Under the pieces are notes generated by a model. It saw only the letters and a list, made by a program, of their open reading frames with translations. It did no database searches and had not been told where the DNA came from. From NCBI GenBank assembly GCA_945831575.1, contig CAMACX010000032.1, forward strand, positions 1-32,834: a stretch of 32,834 nt of DNA. The letters are read 5' to 3'. Every line of letters starts with the position of its first letter. Position 1 is the first letter of the stretch. The position numbers and the translations under genes are program-made. This stretch comes from an uncultured Mediterranea sp. Its GTDB lineage: Bacteria > Bacteroidota > Bacteroidia > Bacteroidales > Bacteroidaceae. Of this stretch, positions 8,001 through 15,327 are shown piece by piece.

Positions 8001-9066
8001 TCTTCACTGTCAGGGTGCCGGTTGTGCTCTGGCAGAGTCCGGCCTTGATGTCGATGGGTGCAGAGGTATAGATGGCCTCTTTTACCTCCTCGTTGTCATC
8101 GGAGTAGAGCGGGTTGGCATAGAGGCTGTAGGTCAATGTATAACCCTTGGCATCCTTTCGGCCCAGGTTACGGACGTCGGTCTGGATGTTGAGCACACCG
8201 TCCTGGTAATCGTTAGTCAGGTCAGGGATGACCACCAGATCGCGAATCTGCACCTCGGGCGTGGAGTAGAGGGCCACAGTACGGAAGATACCCGGCAGGC
8301 GGAACATATCCTGTGCTTCGAGGAAGGAGGCATCTGAAGAGCGATAGACCTCAGCAGCCACTACGTTGGTACCGGGTTGGAGGAAGCGCGTGATGTTGAA
8401 GCGGGCAGCATTGCGTGAATTCTTCGAGAATCCCACGTACTTGCCGTTAATCCAAAGGTAGAAGAAGGAATCTACACCATCAAAGCTGATGAATACCTGA
8501 CGGCCATCCCAATCCTGGGGCAGCTCGAAGGTACGGCGGTAAGAGCCCACCTCGTTGCGGTGCTTATAGGTGGTCCAGTTGGTGGGCGGTGTACGCATCA
8601 CGCCACCACGCCAGTCATCCACTGCCACACGGTGCTTGAAGATAACGGGTTGGTTGACATAGATGGGTGTACCGTAGCGTTGGCTGCCGTCCTTCTGCAA
8701 TCCGGCGATGTTCCAGCTTGACGGCACGTTCAGGTCGTCCCATCCGGAGGCATCAAAGTCTGTCTTGTAGAAGTCAGCCGGCCGATCATCGGGATTGGGC
8801 GACCAGTGGAATTTCCACGTACCATTGAGTGAAAGCCAATAGGCACTGTTCTCAGGCAACACGCGACGGGCACTCTGCACGTCGGCAAACGAGTAGAAAG
8901 TGGCACGCGGCTGTTCCTTGTTGTATGCCAAGGAGTCTGGTGATTGCCATTCGATACCCGTAGGTTGCTCACTGTTTCCATAATAGAATCCTTGCAGTGG
9001 TCGGTTGTCGGCATAGGCCGAAGCTACCAAACAACAGAAGGCAAAGCTAATAGCTAATTTTCTCAT
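5032..9066 (-). CDS. Secreted GH2 beta-galactosidase-like enzyme with C-terminal discoidin-like domain
   Basis: A 1344-residue glycoside hydrolase family 2 protein of the large LacZ type. The ATG at 9066 begins a clear signal peptide (RKLAISFAFCCLVASAYA), so export to the periplasm or cell surface is likely. Domains in order: N-terminal jelly roll (about 60-270), Ig-like domain (270-395), TIM barrel (395-690), further beta domains including a Bgal_small_N-like region (about 750-1070), a short beta domain resembling CHB_HEX_C (about 1130-1200), and an F5/8 type C-like carbohydrate-binding domain (about 1210-1344). The acid/base lies in WSLGNEAG (E533) and the nucleophile in ISEYAHSMGN (E596); both are intact. 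Beta-galactosidase is the best guess because of the NEAG/EYAHSMGN wording, but other GH2 specificities cannot be excluded. It has its own promoter and terminator and no SusC/SusD partner here. Codons from 9111 to 9069 are in frame but upstream of the signal peptide. Confidence 0.92.
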   Translation of the reverse strand: MRKLAISFAFCCLVASAYADNRPLQGFYYGNSEQPTGIEWQSPDSLAYNKEQPRATFYSFADVQSARRVLPENSAYWLSLNGTWKFHWSPNPDDRPADFYKTDFDASGWDDLNVPSSWNIAGLQKDGSQRYGTPIYVNQPVIFKHRVAVDDWRGGVMRTPPTNWTTYKHRNEVGSYRRTFELPQDWDGRQVFISFDGVDSFFYLWINGKYVGFSKNSRNAARFNITRFLQPGTNVVAAEVYRSSDASFLEAQDMFRLPGIFRTVALYSTPEVQIRDLVVIPDLTNDYQDGVLNIQTDVRNLGRKDAKGYTLTYSLYANPLYSDDNEEVKEAIYTSAPIDIKAGLCQSTTGTLTVKMPKQWSAEAPYRYTLVAQLKNKKGKVVETVSTYTGFRKVEIKDTKAEDDEFKLAGRYYYINGKTVKLKGVNRHETAPESGHALTREHMLEEVMMMKRANINHVRNSHYPDDPYWYYLCDKYGIYLEDEANVESHEYYYGAASLSHPAEWKNAHVARNMEMVHSTVNSPSIVIWSLGNEAGPGKNFVAAYEAIKAFDTSRPVQYERNNDIVDMGSNQYPSIGWTRGAVKGTYDIKYPFHISEYAHSMGNAVGNLVDYWDAIESTNFFCGGAIWDWIDQSLYNYDSKTGQRYLAYGGDFGDTPNDGQFVMNGIIFGDMTPKPQYFEVKKVYQNIGVKAVDMTKGRFEVFNKNYFIPLTDYVMEWSLYENGKLVDSSTSVTGPRNIVGPRDRQQYTLPYEYSKLSQENEYFVTIQFKLAEDKPWAKAGFVQAEEQLLVKAAGQRPLISAVSKDAPAIRLTEDKANANLQTVTGENFEARFDMETGTLYSLSYNGKKVITDGNGPKLDAFRAFTNNDNWFYSQWFARGLHNLKHKVISSKVFQGKEGSQVFSFMVESQAPNAARILGGTSSGRNSIEELTDRPFGEEDFKFTTHQIWTVYKDGSIELEASITSNMPNFILPRLGYLVRVPQQLDQFTYYGRGPVENYADRKTGQFIAEYRSTVKEQFADFPKPQSMGNHEEVRWAALTDGRQGVLFVAKESMSTTALLYSEHDLTLAGHPYQLPAPGDTYLHLDLGVTGLGGNSCGQGGPLEPDRVKASNQTFGFIIRPVEQAKVNQTAQVATDGYMPLCISRDRVGKVTISTALANANILYKVGKQKKPSTYTGEPIALSEGGVVTAWYKDQPNIQLTMSFPKIETVATEVVYASSEEDGSAKFLTDGDPTTYWHTMYSVTVAQYPHWVDLDAGEAKNIKGFTYLPRQEGSNGDIKDYRVYVSNDGKEWGEPIHSGTFANTKEQKKVLFEKPVKARYFRFMGLSAQNGQDYASGAELGILAE

Positions 9067-9108
9067 AGAATCTCTATTGTTTACAGGTTGGAAAAAAGAA
9101 TTAACGGA

Positions 9109-9139
9109 CAAAAGTAGGAAGAAAGTACCATATATCCAA
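9109..9139 (-). promoter_or_regulatory. Promoter of the GH2 gene
   Basis: On the minus strand, TTG at 9139-9137 is followed after 20 nt by TACTTTTG at 9116-9109, matching the -33/-7 consensus. It lies in the 87-bp gap after ribF, so GH2 can be transcribed independently of the ribF operon. The start codon at 9066 lies about 35 nt beyond the expected transcription start. Confidence 0.7.
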
Positions 9140-9153
9140 CTCTGTAAGGTCTT

Positions 9154-10131
9154 TTAACCTCTCAGCAGGGTACGAATCTGCTGTTCATCCAGGAGTATGC
9201 GCTGCCGGAGGGCCTCCAGGGAGTCAAAACGCTGCTCCCTGCGGGTAAACTGCACGAACTCTACGCGCAAGGGACGGTGATAGAGGTCGCCTTGAAATTC
9301 GAAAAGATGGACTTCGATGCTGCGGTCGGGGCCATTGTGTAAGGTGGGACGATGACCGATACAGAGCATACCATCGTAGGTGGCCAAAGCATCGGTGCGC
9401 ACCAGACCGTCAACAGATTGTGGGGAATCTGCGAGCAGGGTGACACGTACAGCATAGACGCCATCGGCTGGTATCAGTTTGCAGGGATCATTAGGGAGGA
9501 TGTTGGCGGTAGGAAAGCCGATGGTGCGCCCCACTTGATAGCCTTCCTCCACCTCTCCCTGAAGGAAGTATCGGTACCCCAGCAACTGGGCAGCTTCAGC
9601 CACTTCACCCTGTAAAAGGAGTTGCCGCACCCGTGAGGAGCTGACGGCCAGTCCTGTCTCATCGGGCGGCAACTGAAAGGCCCGGATAACCTCGATGCCC
9701 AGCTCCCTGCCATAGCGAACATAGTCATCGAATCCCTTGCTACGGTTGTGTCCGAAGCGGTGGTCGTAACCGATGACCAGCACCTGCACACCATAATCGG
9801 TGGCCAGCATCTGCATGAACTGACGTGCGGAGAGTTGGGCCAGTTCGGGAGTAAAGTCGAGCAAGATGCAACAATCCACTCCGGTCTCAGACAGCAACAG
9901 GGTCTTCTCTTCGAAGGTATTCAGCAGCCGGGGAGCATAGTCGGCCTGCATCACCTGACGTGGATGTCTGGGGAAGGTCACTACGGCCGAGGTCATGCCA
10001 CGTTGCTGAGCCACCTGCTCTACCTGACGGATGAGGTAGCGGTGACCCAGATGCACGCCGTCGAAGAAACCGATGGTGGCTACCAGGGGGTGACGCGATG
10101 CCTGAGGCAATATGGAGGAGATGCAGTTCAT
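9154..10131 (-). CDS. ribF: Bifunctional riboflavin kinase / FAD synthetase
   Basis: A 325-residue cytosolic enzyme that phosphorylates riboflavin to FMN and adenylylates FMN to FAD. The N-terminal nucleotidyltransferase half has GFFDGVHLGH (21-30), GYDHRFGHNR (121-130) and SSSRVR (164-169). The C-terminal flavokinase half starts near residue 185 and carries GRTIGFPTANI (201-211). Length and motif order are standard. Its ATG overlaps the stop of the HAD gene as ATGA (10128-10131), which indicates translational coupling. No FMN riboswitch is visible at any upstream promoter, so flavin-responsive control is not indicated. Confidence 0.96.
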   Translation of the reverse strand: MNCISSILPQASRHPLVATIGFFDGVHLGHRYLIRQVEQVAQQRGMTSAVVTFPRHPRQVMQADYAPRLLNTFEEKTLLLSETGVDCCILLDFTPELAQLSARQFMQMLATDYGVQVLVIGYDHRFGHNRSKGFDDYVRYGRELGIEVIRAFQLPPDETGLAVSSSRVRQLLLQGEVAEAAQLLGYRYFLQGEVEEGYQVGRTIGFPTANILPNDPCKLIPADGVYAVRVTLLADSPQSVDGLVRTDALATYDGMLCIGHRPTLHNGPDRSIEVHLFEFQGDLYHRPLRVEFVQFTRREQRFDSLEALRQRILLDEQQIRTLLRG

Positions 10132-10742
10132 TCAAACAGCGGACGCCAGTCTTCGTGTGCCTTGGGGGTATAGGTCTTGATACCCAATGAACGGGCTGTC
10201 TCGCAGTTGGCTGGAGAGTCGTCAAGGAAGAGGGTCTCTTCAGGCAGGATGTTGGCATCGTCCAGCACTGCCTGAAAGATCTCAGCATCGGGCTTGGCCA
10301 TCTTCATCTCATAGGAGAGATAAATCTTCTCAAAATAGTCTTCCACGCGGAAACTCTTGTGAGGAAAAGCGTGCTCCACGGACCACTTCCAATGGATGTT
10401 GTTGGTGTTACTCAGCAGATAGACCATGTAGTGCTGACGCAGTTCGAGCAGGGCCTCCAGCTTATAGGAGGGAATGCCGACCAGGAAACTGTTCCACGCA
10501 TCGTCAATCTGGCCATCGGAGAGGAGTGGGTTACCTGATTGACTACGGATGTAGTCGCGGAATGCCTCATCATCCACTAAGCCCTTCTCATGTTGCAGGA
10601 AGAGCCCCTGTTGATGGCAGACATCAAGCAGAGATTCCACGTTATTCAGCCCAAAGGACTTGAATTGATTGATGCAACGTGCTCTGTCCAGGTCGATGAG
10701 CACACCTCCAAAGTCAAAGATTAGATTCTTAATACCTTTCAT
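10128..10742 (-). CDS. HAD-superfamily hydrolase, subfamily IA (YihX-like phosphatase)
   Basis: A 204-residue cytosolic phosphatase-like protein. Motif I is FDFGGVLID with nucleophile D10; the usual second Asp is Gly, as in YihX-type members that begin D-x-G. Motif II is LLSNTN near residue 115, the lysine of motif III lies in MKMAKPDAEIF, and the motif IV acids are in LFLDDSPANCE. The cap is a short helical C1 domain (about 20-100). Substrate is unknown; related enzymes dephosphorylate small sugar phosphates or flavin-related compounds. The four-base stop/start overlap with ribF makes a role in flavin phosphate handling conceivable, but this is inference. Confidence 0.88.
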   Translation of the reverse strand: MKGIKNLIFDFGGVLIDLDRARCINQFKSFGLNNVESLLDVCHQQGLFLQHEKGLVDDEAFRDYIRSQSGNPLLSDGQIDDAWNSFLVGIPSYKLEALLELRQHYMVYLLSNTNNIHWKWSVEHAFPHKSFRVEDYFEKIYLSYEMKMAKPDAEIFQAVLDDANILPEETLFLDDSPANCETARSLGIKTYTPKAHEDWRPLFE

Positions 10743-10773
10743 ATTGAGTTGGTTTACCTATTGTCATATTAAT

Positions 10774-13470
10774 TTAGTCGATATTGCGCTGACTCTTTAT
10801 GCGGACCCGCTGCAAGCAACGGAGCAGTTCACCCGCCCAGAGCACCAGGGAGGTCAGTCCTACAATCACAACCCACTCGGCCAAGGAGAGCGGCACCGTG
10901 CGAAACACCTCCCCACCCCACTCCACAATGACGAATTGCCCCACCAGGATGGCCACGGCTATCATCTCCATGCCATACGAATGGCGCAGGCCGCTGAAAG
11001 CCGACTCTACGGTACCGAATGCCTTGGCATTGAAGAGATTCCAGAACTGGAGCATCACAAAGGTAGTGAAGAAGAGCGTAAGCCGATGCGTGGTCAAGCC
11101 TCCCTCAGCCCTTTGGAAATAAATCAGCATACCAAGGAGCAACGTGGCGAAAAGCAGGCCTACACCTACGATGCTCCACTGCATGGAGGGGGTGATGATG
11201 AAGTCGGTGGACCGTCGTGGGTGCTCCTTCATCACCGCCTCACAAGGGGGGATGGAGGCCAACGCCAAGGCGGCAAAGCTATCCATGATGAGGTTGACCC
11301 AGAGCATCTGGGTGACGGTGAGAGGCAACTCGGTTCCCACCAGTGACCCAACCAGTACGATGAAAAGGGCTACGAAGTTGATGGTCAGCTGGAAGAGGAT
11401 AAAGCGCTGGATATTCTTATAAAGTGAGCGACCCCACATCACGGCGGTGCCAATGCTGCGGAAGGAATCATCGAGCAAGGTAATGTCACTCGCCTCCTTG
11501 GCCACTGAAGTTCCGGTACCCATCGAGAGTCCCACCTGAGCATGGTTGAGGGCAGGCGCATCATTGGTGCCATCGCCCGTGACAGCGACCACGGCTCCCC
11601 GTTGCTGGAGCAACTGCACCAACCGCTGCTTGTCACCCGGCCTGGCACGCGACATCACTTTCAGCTCTGCCACACGTTCCAACGCCTCTTCATCGCTCAG
11701 CGCAGCAAAGTCTGTACCCGTTATCGTCTGGTGCTCGGTATCTTGCGCAGTCCAGAGACCTATCTGACGCGCTATCTCAATAGCGGTACCTGGTGTATCA
11801 CCAGTCACAATCTTCACCTCGATGCCAGCCTCGCGACATCGGGTCACTGCAGCAGGTACTTCGGGACGCAATGGATCACTGATGGCTACCACACCACACA
11901 GCACCAGGTTGTTGAATTGGGCCTCACAGGTCAGTGGAGCATATTCGTCCACCTCCCTGTAGGCAAAGGCCAAGGTACGCATGGCCTGTTGCTGGTATTG
12001 ACTCAACTGCTGCTCCACGGCTGCCTGTCGGCGGGAGATAGGCACCAACTCGCCATCGGGTGCTATCGCTTGCGAGCAGCTACGCATCACCACCTCGGGA
12101 GCGCCCTTCACGTAGAGCAACTTCCGACCGGGCCGGCAGGTGGAATGTACCAAGGTAGCCATGACTTTGCGTTCGGTGGAGAAGGGGAGCTGGTCAATGA
12201 CCTCAGCTGCCTGCCTCAAGGGGAGGTAGTCAGTACCTTGTGTCTGCAACCAGGACAGAAGAGCCAGTTCGGTAGGATTACCAACGCCTGCAGTAGCTTG
12301 TTCCTGAAGGGCTGTAGAGGGAGATGTATCTAGAAAAGCGGTTGTATTCACACTAATCCCCTCGGCTACCAACGCTATCCAGCGGTCGGTAGAATCCGAG
12401 GGGAAGCAGGTGGCTTGCACCTGCATATGGTTTTGTGTCAAGGTGCCTGTCTTGTCTGTACAAATGACGGTGACGGCCCCCATCGTCTCGCAAGCGTGCA
12501 TCTTGCGCACCAAGTTGTTGGTGGTGAGCATCCGCCGCATGTTGAGCGCCAGACTGAGGGTGATGCTCATGGGGAGTCCTTCGGGTACGGCCACCACTAT
12601 CAGGGTGACGGCCATCATGAAGAGTTGTAACGTCTCCTTCAACGCAGGCAGCCAGTCGGACAGGCTGTGGAAGGAGGAGAAGTCATAGACGAGGCAGACA
12701 TCTTTGATAAAGAGTATCAGAAAAGCCAAGGCGGCTACGGTAAAGCCCACCTTGCCAATCAAGTTAGCCAACCGGGTAAGTTGGCGGTTCAAGGGAGTAG
12801 GTTCTTCGGTGCGCTCCATGCTCTGACGGGCCACCTTCCCGATCTCTGTGGCATCACCCACCTGCTCCACACGCATCCGCCCGTGACCGTTGACCACGGT
12901 GGAGCCGCGCATCACGCGGTTGGAGGGATAGGTAGCATGGGAATCAAAATGCTCCGGATGAATGGTCTTGCTCACCATGGGTTCACCCGTGAGGCTCGAC
13001 TCGTTGAGTTGCAGGGAGAGTGCATCAAGCAGCAACCCGTCAGCAGGGACTTCATCCCCCGTCTCCAGCAACACCACATCGTCCACGACTACTTCGCGAC
13101 GGGCTATCTCACTCACCCGTCCGCTGCGCAGCACCTTGACCGGACTCTCCTCGCTCATGGCATTGAGCAGGTCAAACTTCTTTCCCGCATCATACTCGAA
13201 ATAGAAGCCGATGCCCGTGGCTAGCAGAATAGCCGAGACAATACCAATCGTCTCTACATAGTCATTCTCCACGACGGCAATACCCAGCGAGCAAAGGGCT
13301 GCCACGAGGAGCACCTTCACCACAGGATCCTCCAGCTTCTCCAAATAGAGCCGCCAGAGCGACGGACGCGGGGGTGGGGTGAGCAGGTTCTCACCATGCT
13401 CCACCCTACTGCGCTCCACCTCCTCGGGAGAGAGGCCGGTATGTAGATAATGTGAGTTGTCAGCAATCAT
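10774..13470 (-). CDS. P-type Ca2+-transporting ATPase (PMCA-like, P2 family)
   Basis: An 898-residue inner-membrane pump that probably exports Ca2+ at the expense of ATP. In order: N-terminal cation-ATPase domain (GLSPEEVERSRVEHGENLL), two TM helices (about 50-95), actuator domain with LTGEP where most pumps have TGES, the M4 signature VAVPEGLP (293-300) typical of Ca2+ pumps, the phosphorylated Asp in CTDKTGT (D339), nucleotide-binding domain with KGAPE, the hinge TGDGTNDAP, and a C-terminal membrane block of about six helices. There is no calmodulin-binding tail. It starts 6 nt after the stop of the Na/Pi transporter gene, so the two are very likely co-transcribed, and only 31 nt separate it from the HAD gene. 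Ca2+ and phosphate handling in one transcript would make chemical sense. Confidence 0.93.
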   Translation of the reverse strand: MIADNSHYLHTGLSPEEVERSRVEHGENLLTPPPRPSLWRLYLEKLEDPVVKVLLVAALCSLGIAVVENDYVETIGIVSAILLATGIGFYFEYDAGKKFDLLNAMSEESPVKVLRSGRVSEIARREVVVDDVVLLETGDEVPADGLLLDALSLQLNESSLTGEPMVSKTIHPEHFDSHATYPSNRVMRGSTVVNGHGRMRVEQVGDATEIGKVARQSMERTEEPTPLNRQLTRLANLIGKVGFTVAALAFLILFIKDVCLVYDFSSFHSLSDWLPALKETLQLFMMAVTLIVVAVPEGLPMSITLSLALNMRRMLTTNNLVRKMHACETMGAVTVICTDKTGTLTQNHMQVQATCFPSDSTDRWIALVAEGISVNTTAFLDTSPSTALQEQATAGVGNPTELALLSWLQTQGTDYLPLRQAAEVIDQLPFSTERKVMATLVHSTCRPGRKLLYVKGAPEVVMRSCSQAIAPDGELVPISRRQAAVEQQLSQYQQQAMRTLAFAYREVDEYAPLTCEAQFNNLVLCGVVAISDPLRPEVPAAVTRCREAGIEVKIVTGDTPGTAIEIARQIGLWTAQDTEHQTITGTDFAALSDEEALERVAELKVMSRARPGDKQRLVQLLQQRGAVVAVTGDGTNDAPALNHAQVGLSMGTGTSVAKEASDITLLDDSFRSIGTAVMWGRSLYKNIQRFILFQLTINFVALFIVLVGSLVGTELPLTVTQMLWVNLIMDSFAALALASIPPCEAVMKEHPRRSTDFIITPSMQWSIVGVGLLFATLLLGMLIYFQRAEGGLTTHRLTLFFTTFVMLQFWNLFNAKAFGTVESAFSGLRHSYGMEMIAVAILVGQFVIVEWGGEVFRTVPLSLAEWVVIVGLTSLVLWAGELLRCLQRVRIKSQRNID

Positions 13471-13476
13471 CTCGTA

Positions 13477-15171
13477 TCAGGAAGCCTTCTTCTCCTTTTG
13501 GTCACTGCTGGCCTCAACCACGTTGACTACATAGTCGCCCAGCTTCTCGCATTCAGCAATGATGTCCATGTAGTAAACGCCCATCTGGTAGTCATACTCC
13601 TTGTTGTTGACATCCACGATGTTCTGGTTCTTGAGTTGGTTACGGTAGTTATTGATTTCGTTCTCGATATTAAACGACTTGTTGACATCCACCACCTGAT
13701 TCTCATTGCGCTCCACCACCTGGATCATCTGCACAAGAGCCTCATCCGTGAGCTTCATCATAGAGTGGATATGTTCATATTGCCGTTCGGAGAAGTCTTG
13801 ATTGGTCGAGCGGCGACGACTGATGGTGCGGGCCAGGTTGTAGCAACTGTCACCGATACTCTCTATCTCAGTCACCTCACGCAGCATCGAGCGAATCTGC
13901 AATTTACTCTCTGAGCTCAGGCGTCCTTCCGAGACCTTGTTAAGGTAGTTGGCTATCTCAAGCTCCATGCTGTCACTGATATTCTCGTACTTCTCGATGC
14001 GGCTGAAGAGCGTATTAAACTCATCGTCCTTCTCCGTATGGAGCAGGTCGCGCACCATGCCAAACATCCTGCGGGTACGCTCGGCAAAGAGGTGAATCTC
14101 CTTGCGAGCCTCCAGGATAGAGAGCTCAGCCGTAGAGAGCAATCCACGGGAGATGAAGCGCAAGCGGTACTCCTCCTCGCTCTCCTTCATCGGCAGGATA
14201 ACGCAGACAATGCGCTCAATGGCCTTGACAAACCAGATGAGCAACAGTACGTTGAAGACATTGAAGGCGGTGTGGAACATAGAGAGTTTGAAGAGGTCGT
14301 TGGCCTCCTGATGCATCACATCGGTCACAAACCACGAAGTGGCGTTACAGAACGGATGGAACATGGCCAGCACGACAACGACACCGAAGACGTTGAAGAG
14401 CAGGTGAGCCATAGCGGCCCGTCGTGCCTGCGTGTTGGCCGTCAGCGCAGCCAGGTTGGCGGTGATGGTCGTACCGATATTCTGGCCCATGGCCAGGGCG
14501 GCAGCCTGTTCGAAGCCGAAGCCGGGAATGTGCATATCAAACAGCATCAAGGTGATGGCCATGGTCGCAGCCGATGCCTGTACCACCATGGTGACCAACG
14601 CACCCACGATGACAAAGACCACAATAGTCAGGAAACTACCCTCTGCCCCGAAGTGGGCCAGTCCGTTGGCCACCCACTCACCGATGTTCATCGCCTCAGC
14701 CGACTGCTGCAGGTAAGAGAGACCCATGAAGAGGAAAGAGAATCCGAAGACAAATTCACCTACCGACTTGTGAGAGCTCTTACCGGAGAAGATCAGCGGC
14801 AGACCCACAGCCAGCAACGGCAAGGCAAAAAGCGCGATGTTCATCTTAAAGCCGATAGCTGAGATAACCCAGGCGGTCACCGTGGTACCCACATTGGCAC
14901 CCATAATCACCCCGATGGACTGGGCCAGTGTCATCAATCCGGCGTTCACAAAGCTAACCACCATCACTGTCGTAGCCGATGAGGATTGGATCACGGCCGT
15001 GATGATGATACCCGTCAGGACTCCCATTACGCGGTTTTTTGTCATAGCCGCCAGGATGTTGCGCAAGCGGTCGCCCGCAACCTTCTGCAGGCCTTCACTC
15101 ATAATCTTCATTCCATAAAGGAACAGCGCGAGCGAGCCAACTAAGCTCAGCAAATTCAGTAAAGTATCCAT
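13477..15171 (-). CDS. Na+/phosphate cotransporter (NptA-type) with PhoU-like domain
   Basis: A 564-residue inner-membrane protein. Two inverted Na_Pi_cotrans repeats carry the signatures QSSSATT (62-68) and QASAATM (198-204), which mark the phosphate/sodium path in SLC34-like carriers. About eight hydrophobic segments fill residues 1-330. From about 345 to 550 follows a helical PhoU-like domain rich in charged heptads (ESIGDSCYNLARTI, AECEKLGDYVVNVVEA). The likely role is sodium-coupled phosphate movement, perhaps tuned by the PhoU part. It is the first gene of the minus-strand operon and has a TATTTTTG box 32 nt upstream of its ATG. Confidence 0.93.
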   Translation of the reverse strand: MDTLLNLLSLVGSLALFLYGMKIMSEGLQKVAGDRLRNILAAMTKNRVMGVLTGIIITAVIQSSSATTVMVVSFVNAGLMTLAQSIGVIMGANVGTTVTAWVISAIGFKMNIALFALPLLAVGLPLIFSGKSSHKSVGEFVFGFSFLFMGLSYLQQSAEAMNIGEWVANGLAHFGAEGSFLTIVVFVIVGALVTMVVQASAATMAITLMLFDMHIPGFGFEQAAALAMGQNIGTTITANLAALTANTQARRAAMAHLLFNVFGVVVVLAMFHPFCNATSWFVTDVMHQEANDLFKLSMFHTAFNVFNVLLLIWFVKAIERIVCVILPMKESEEEYRLRFISRGLLSTAELSILEARKEIHLFAERTRRMFGMVRDLLHTEKDDEFNTLFSRIEKYENISDSMELEIANYLNKVSEGRLSSESKLQIRSMLREVTEIESIGDSCYNLARTISRRRSTNQDFSERQYEHIHSMMKLTDEALVQMIQVVERNENQVVDVNKSFNIENEINNYRNQLKNQNIVDVNNKEYDYQMGVYYMDIIAECEKLGDYVVNVVEASSDQKEKKAS

Positions 15172-15202
15172 GTACTTTGTAATCTAGTTGATAATTTCGG
15201 CG

Positions 15203-15210
15203 CAAAAATA
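15203..15210 (-). promoter_or_regulatory. -7 element of the Na/Pi transporter operon
   Basis: TATTTTTG on the minus strand is a full match to TAnnTTTG. About 19 nt further upstream only a weak TGG is present as a -33 box. It is the only good candidate in front of the four genes ending with ribF. Confidence 0.5.
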
Positions 15211-15262
15211 GCAAAAATTAGCTATATTCCACTTAATTTGTAGTCAATATTTCAAAGATATG

Positions 15263-15293
15263 TTGCAAAGCATATTTCTTTTACCTAACTTTA
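15263..15293 (+). promoter_or_regulatory. Promoter of the nucleoside kinase gene
   Basis: TTG at 15263-15265, 20 nt, then TAACTTTA at 15286-15293, one mismatch from TAnnTTTG. It is back to back with the transporter promoter inside a 156-bp divergent gap. Confidence 0.55.
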
Positions 15294-15327
15294 GCGGCAA
15301 ATCTACAAAACTAAAGCGTAAAACAGG

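Noticed and set aside
9066..9111. Longer N-terminus of the GH2 protein starting at 9111
   Set aside because: It would place 15 residues before a clear signal peptide and overlap the TACTTTTG promoter box.
10743..10773. FMN riboswitch or separate promoter for the HAD-ribF pair
   Set aside because: The 31-nt gap is too short for the riboswitch and has no TAnnTTTG box.
14038..14862. 274-codon plus-strand frame
   Set aside because: Antisense shadow of the Na/Pi transporter, with no signal, motif or promoter.
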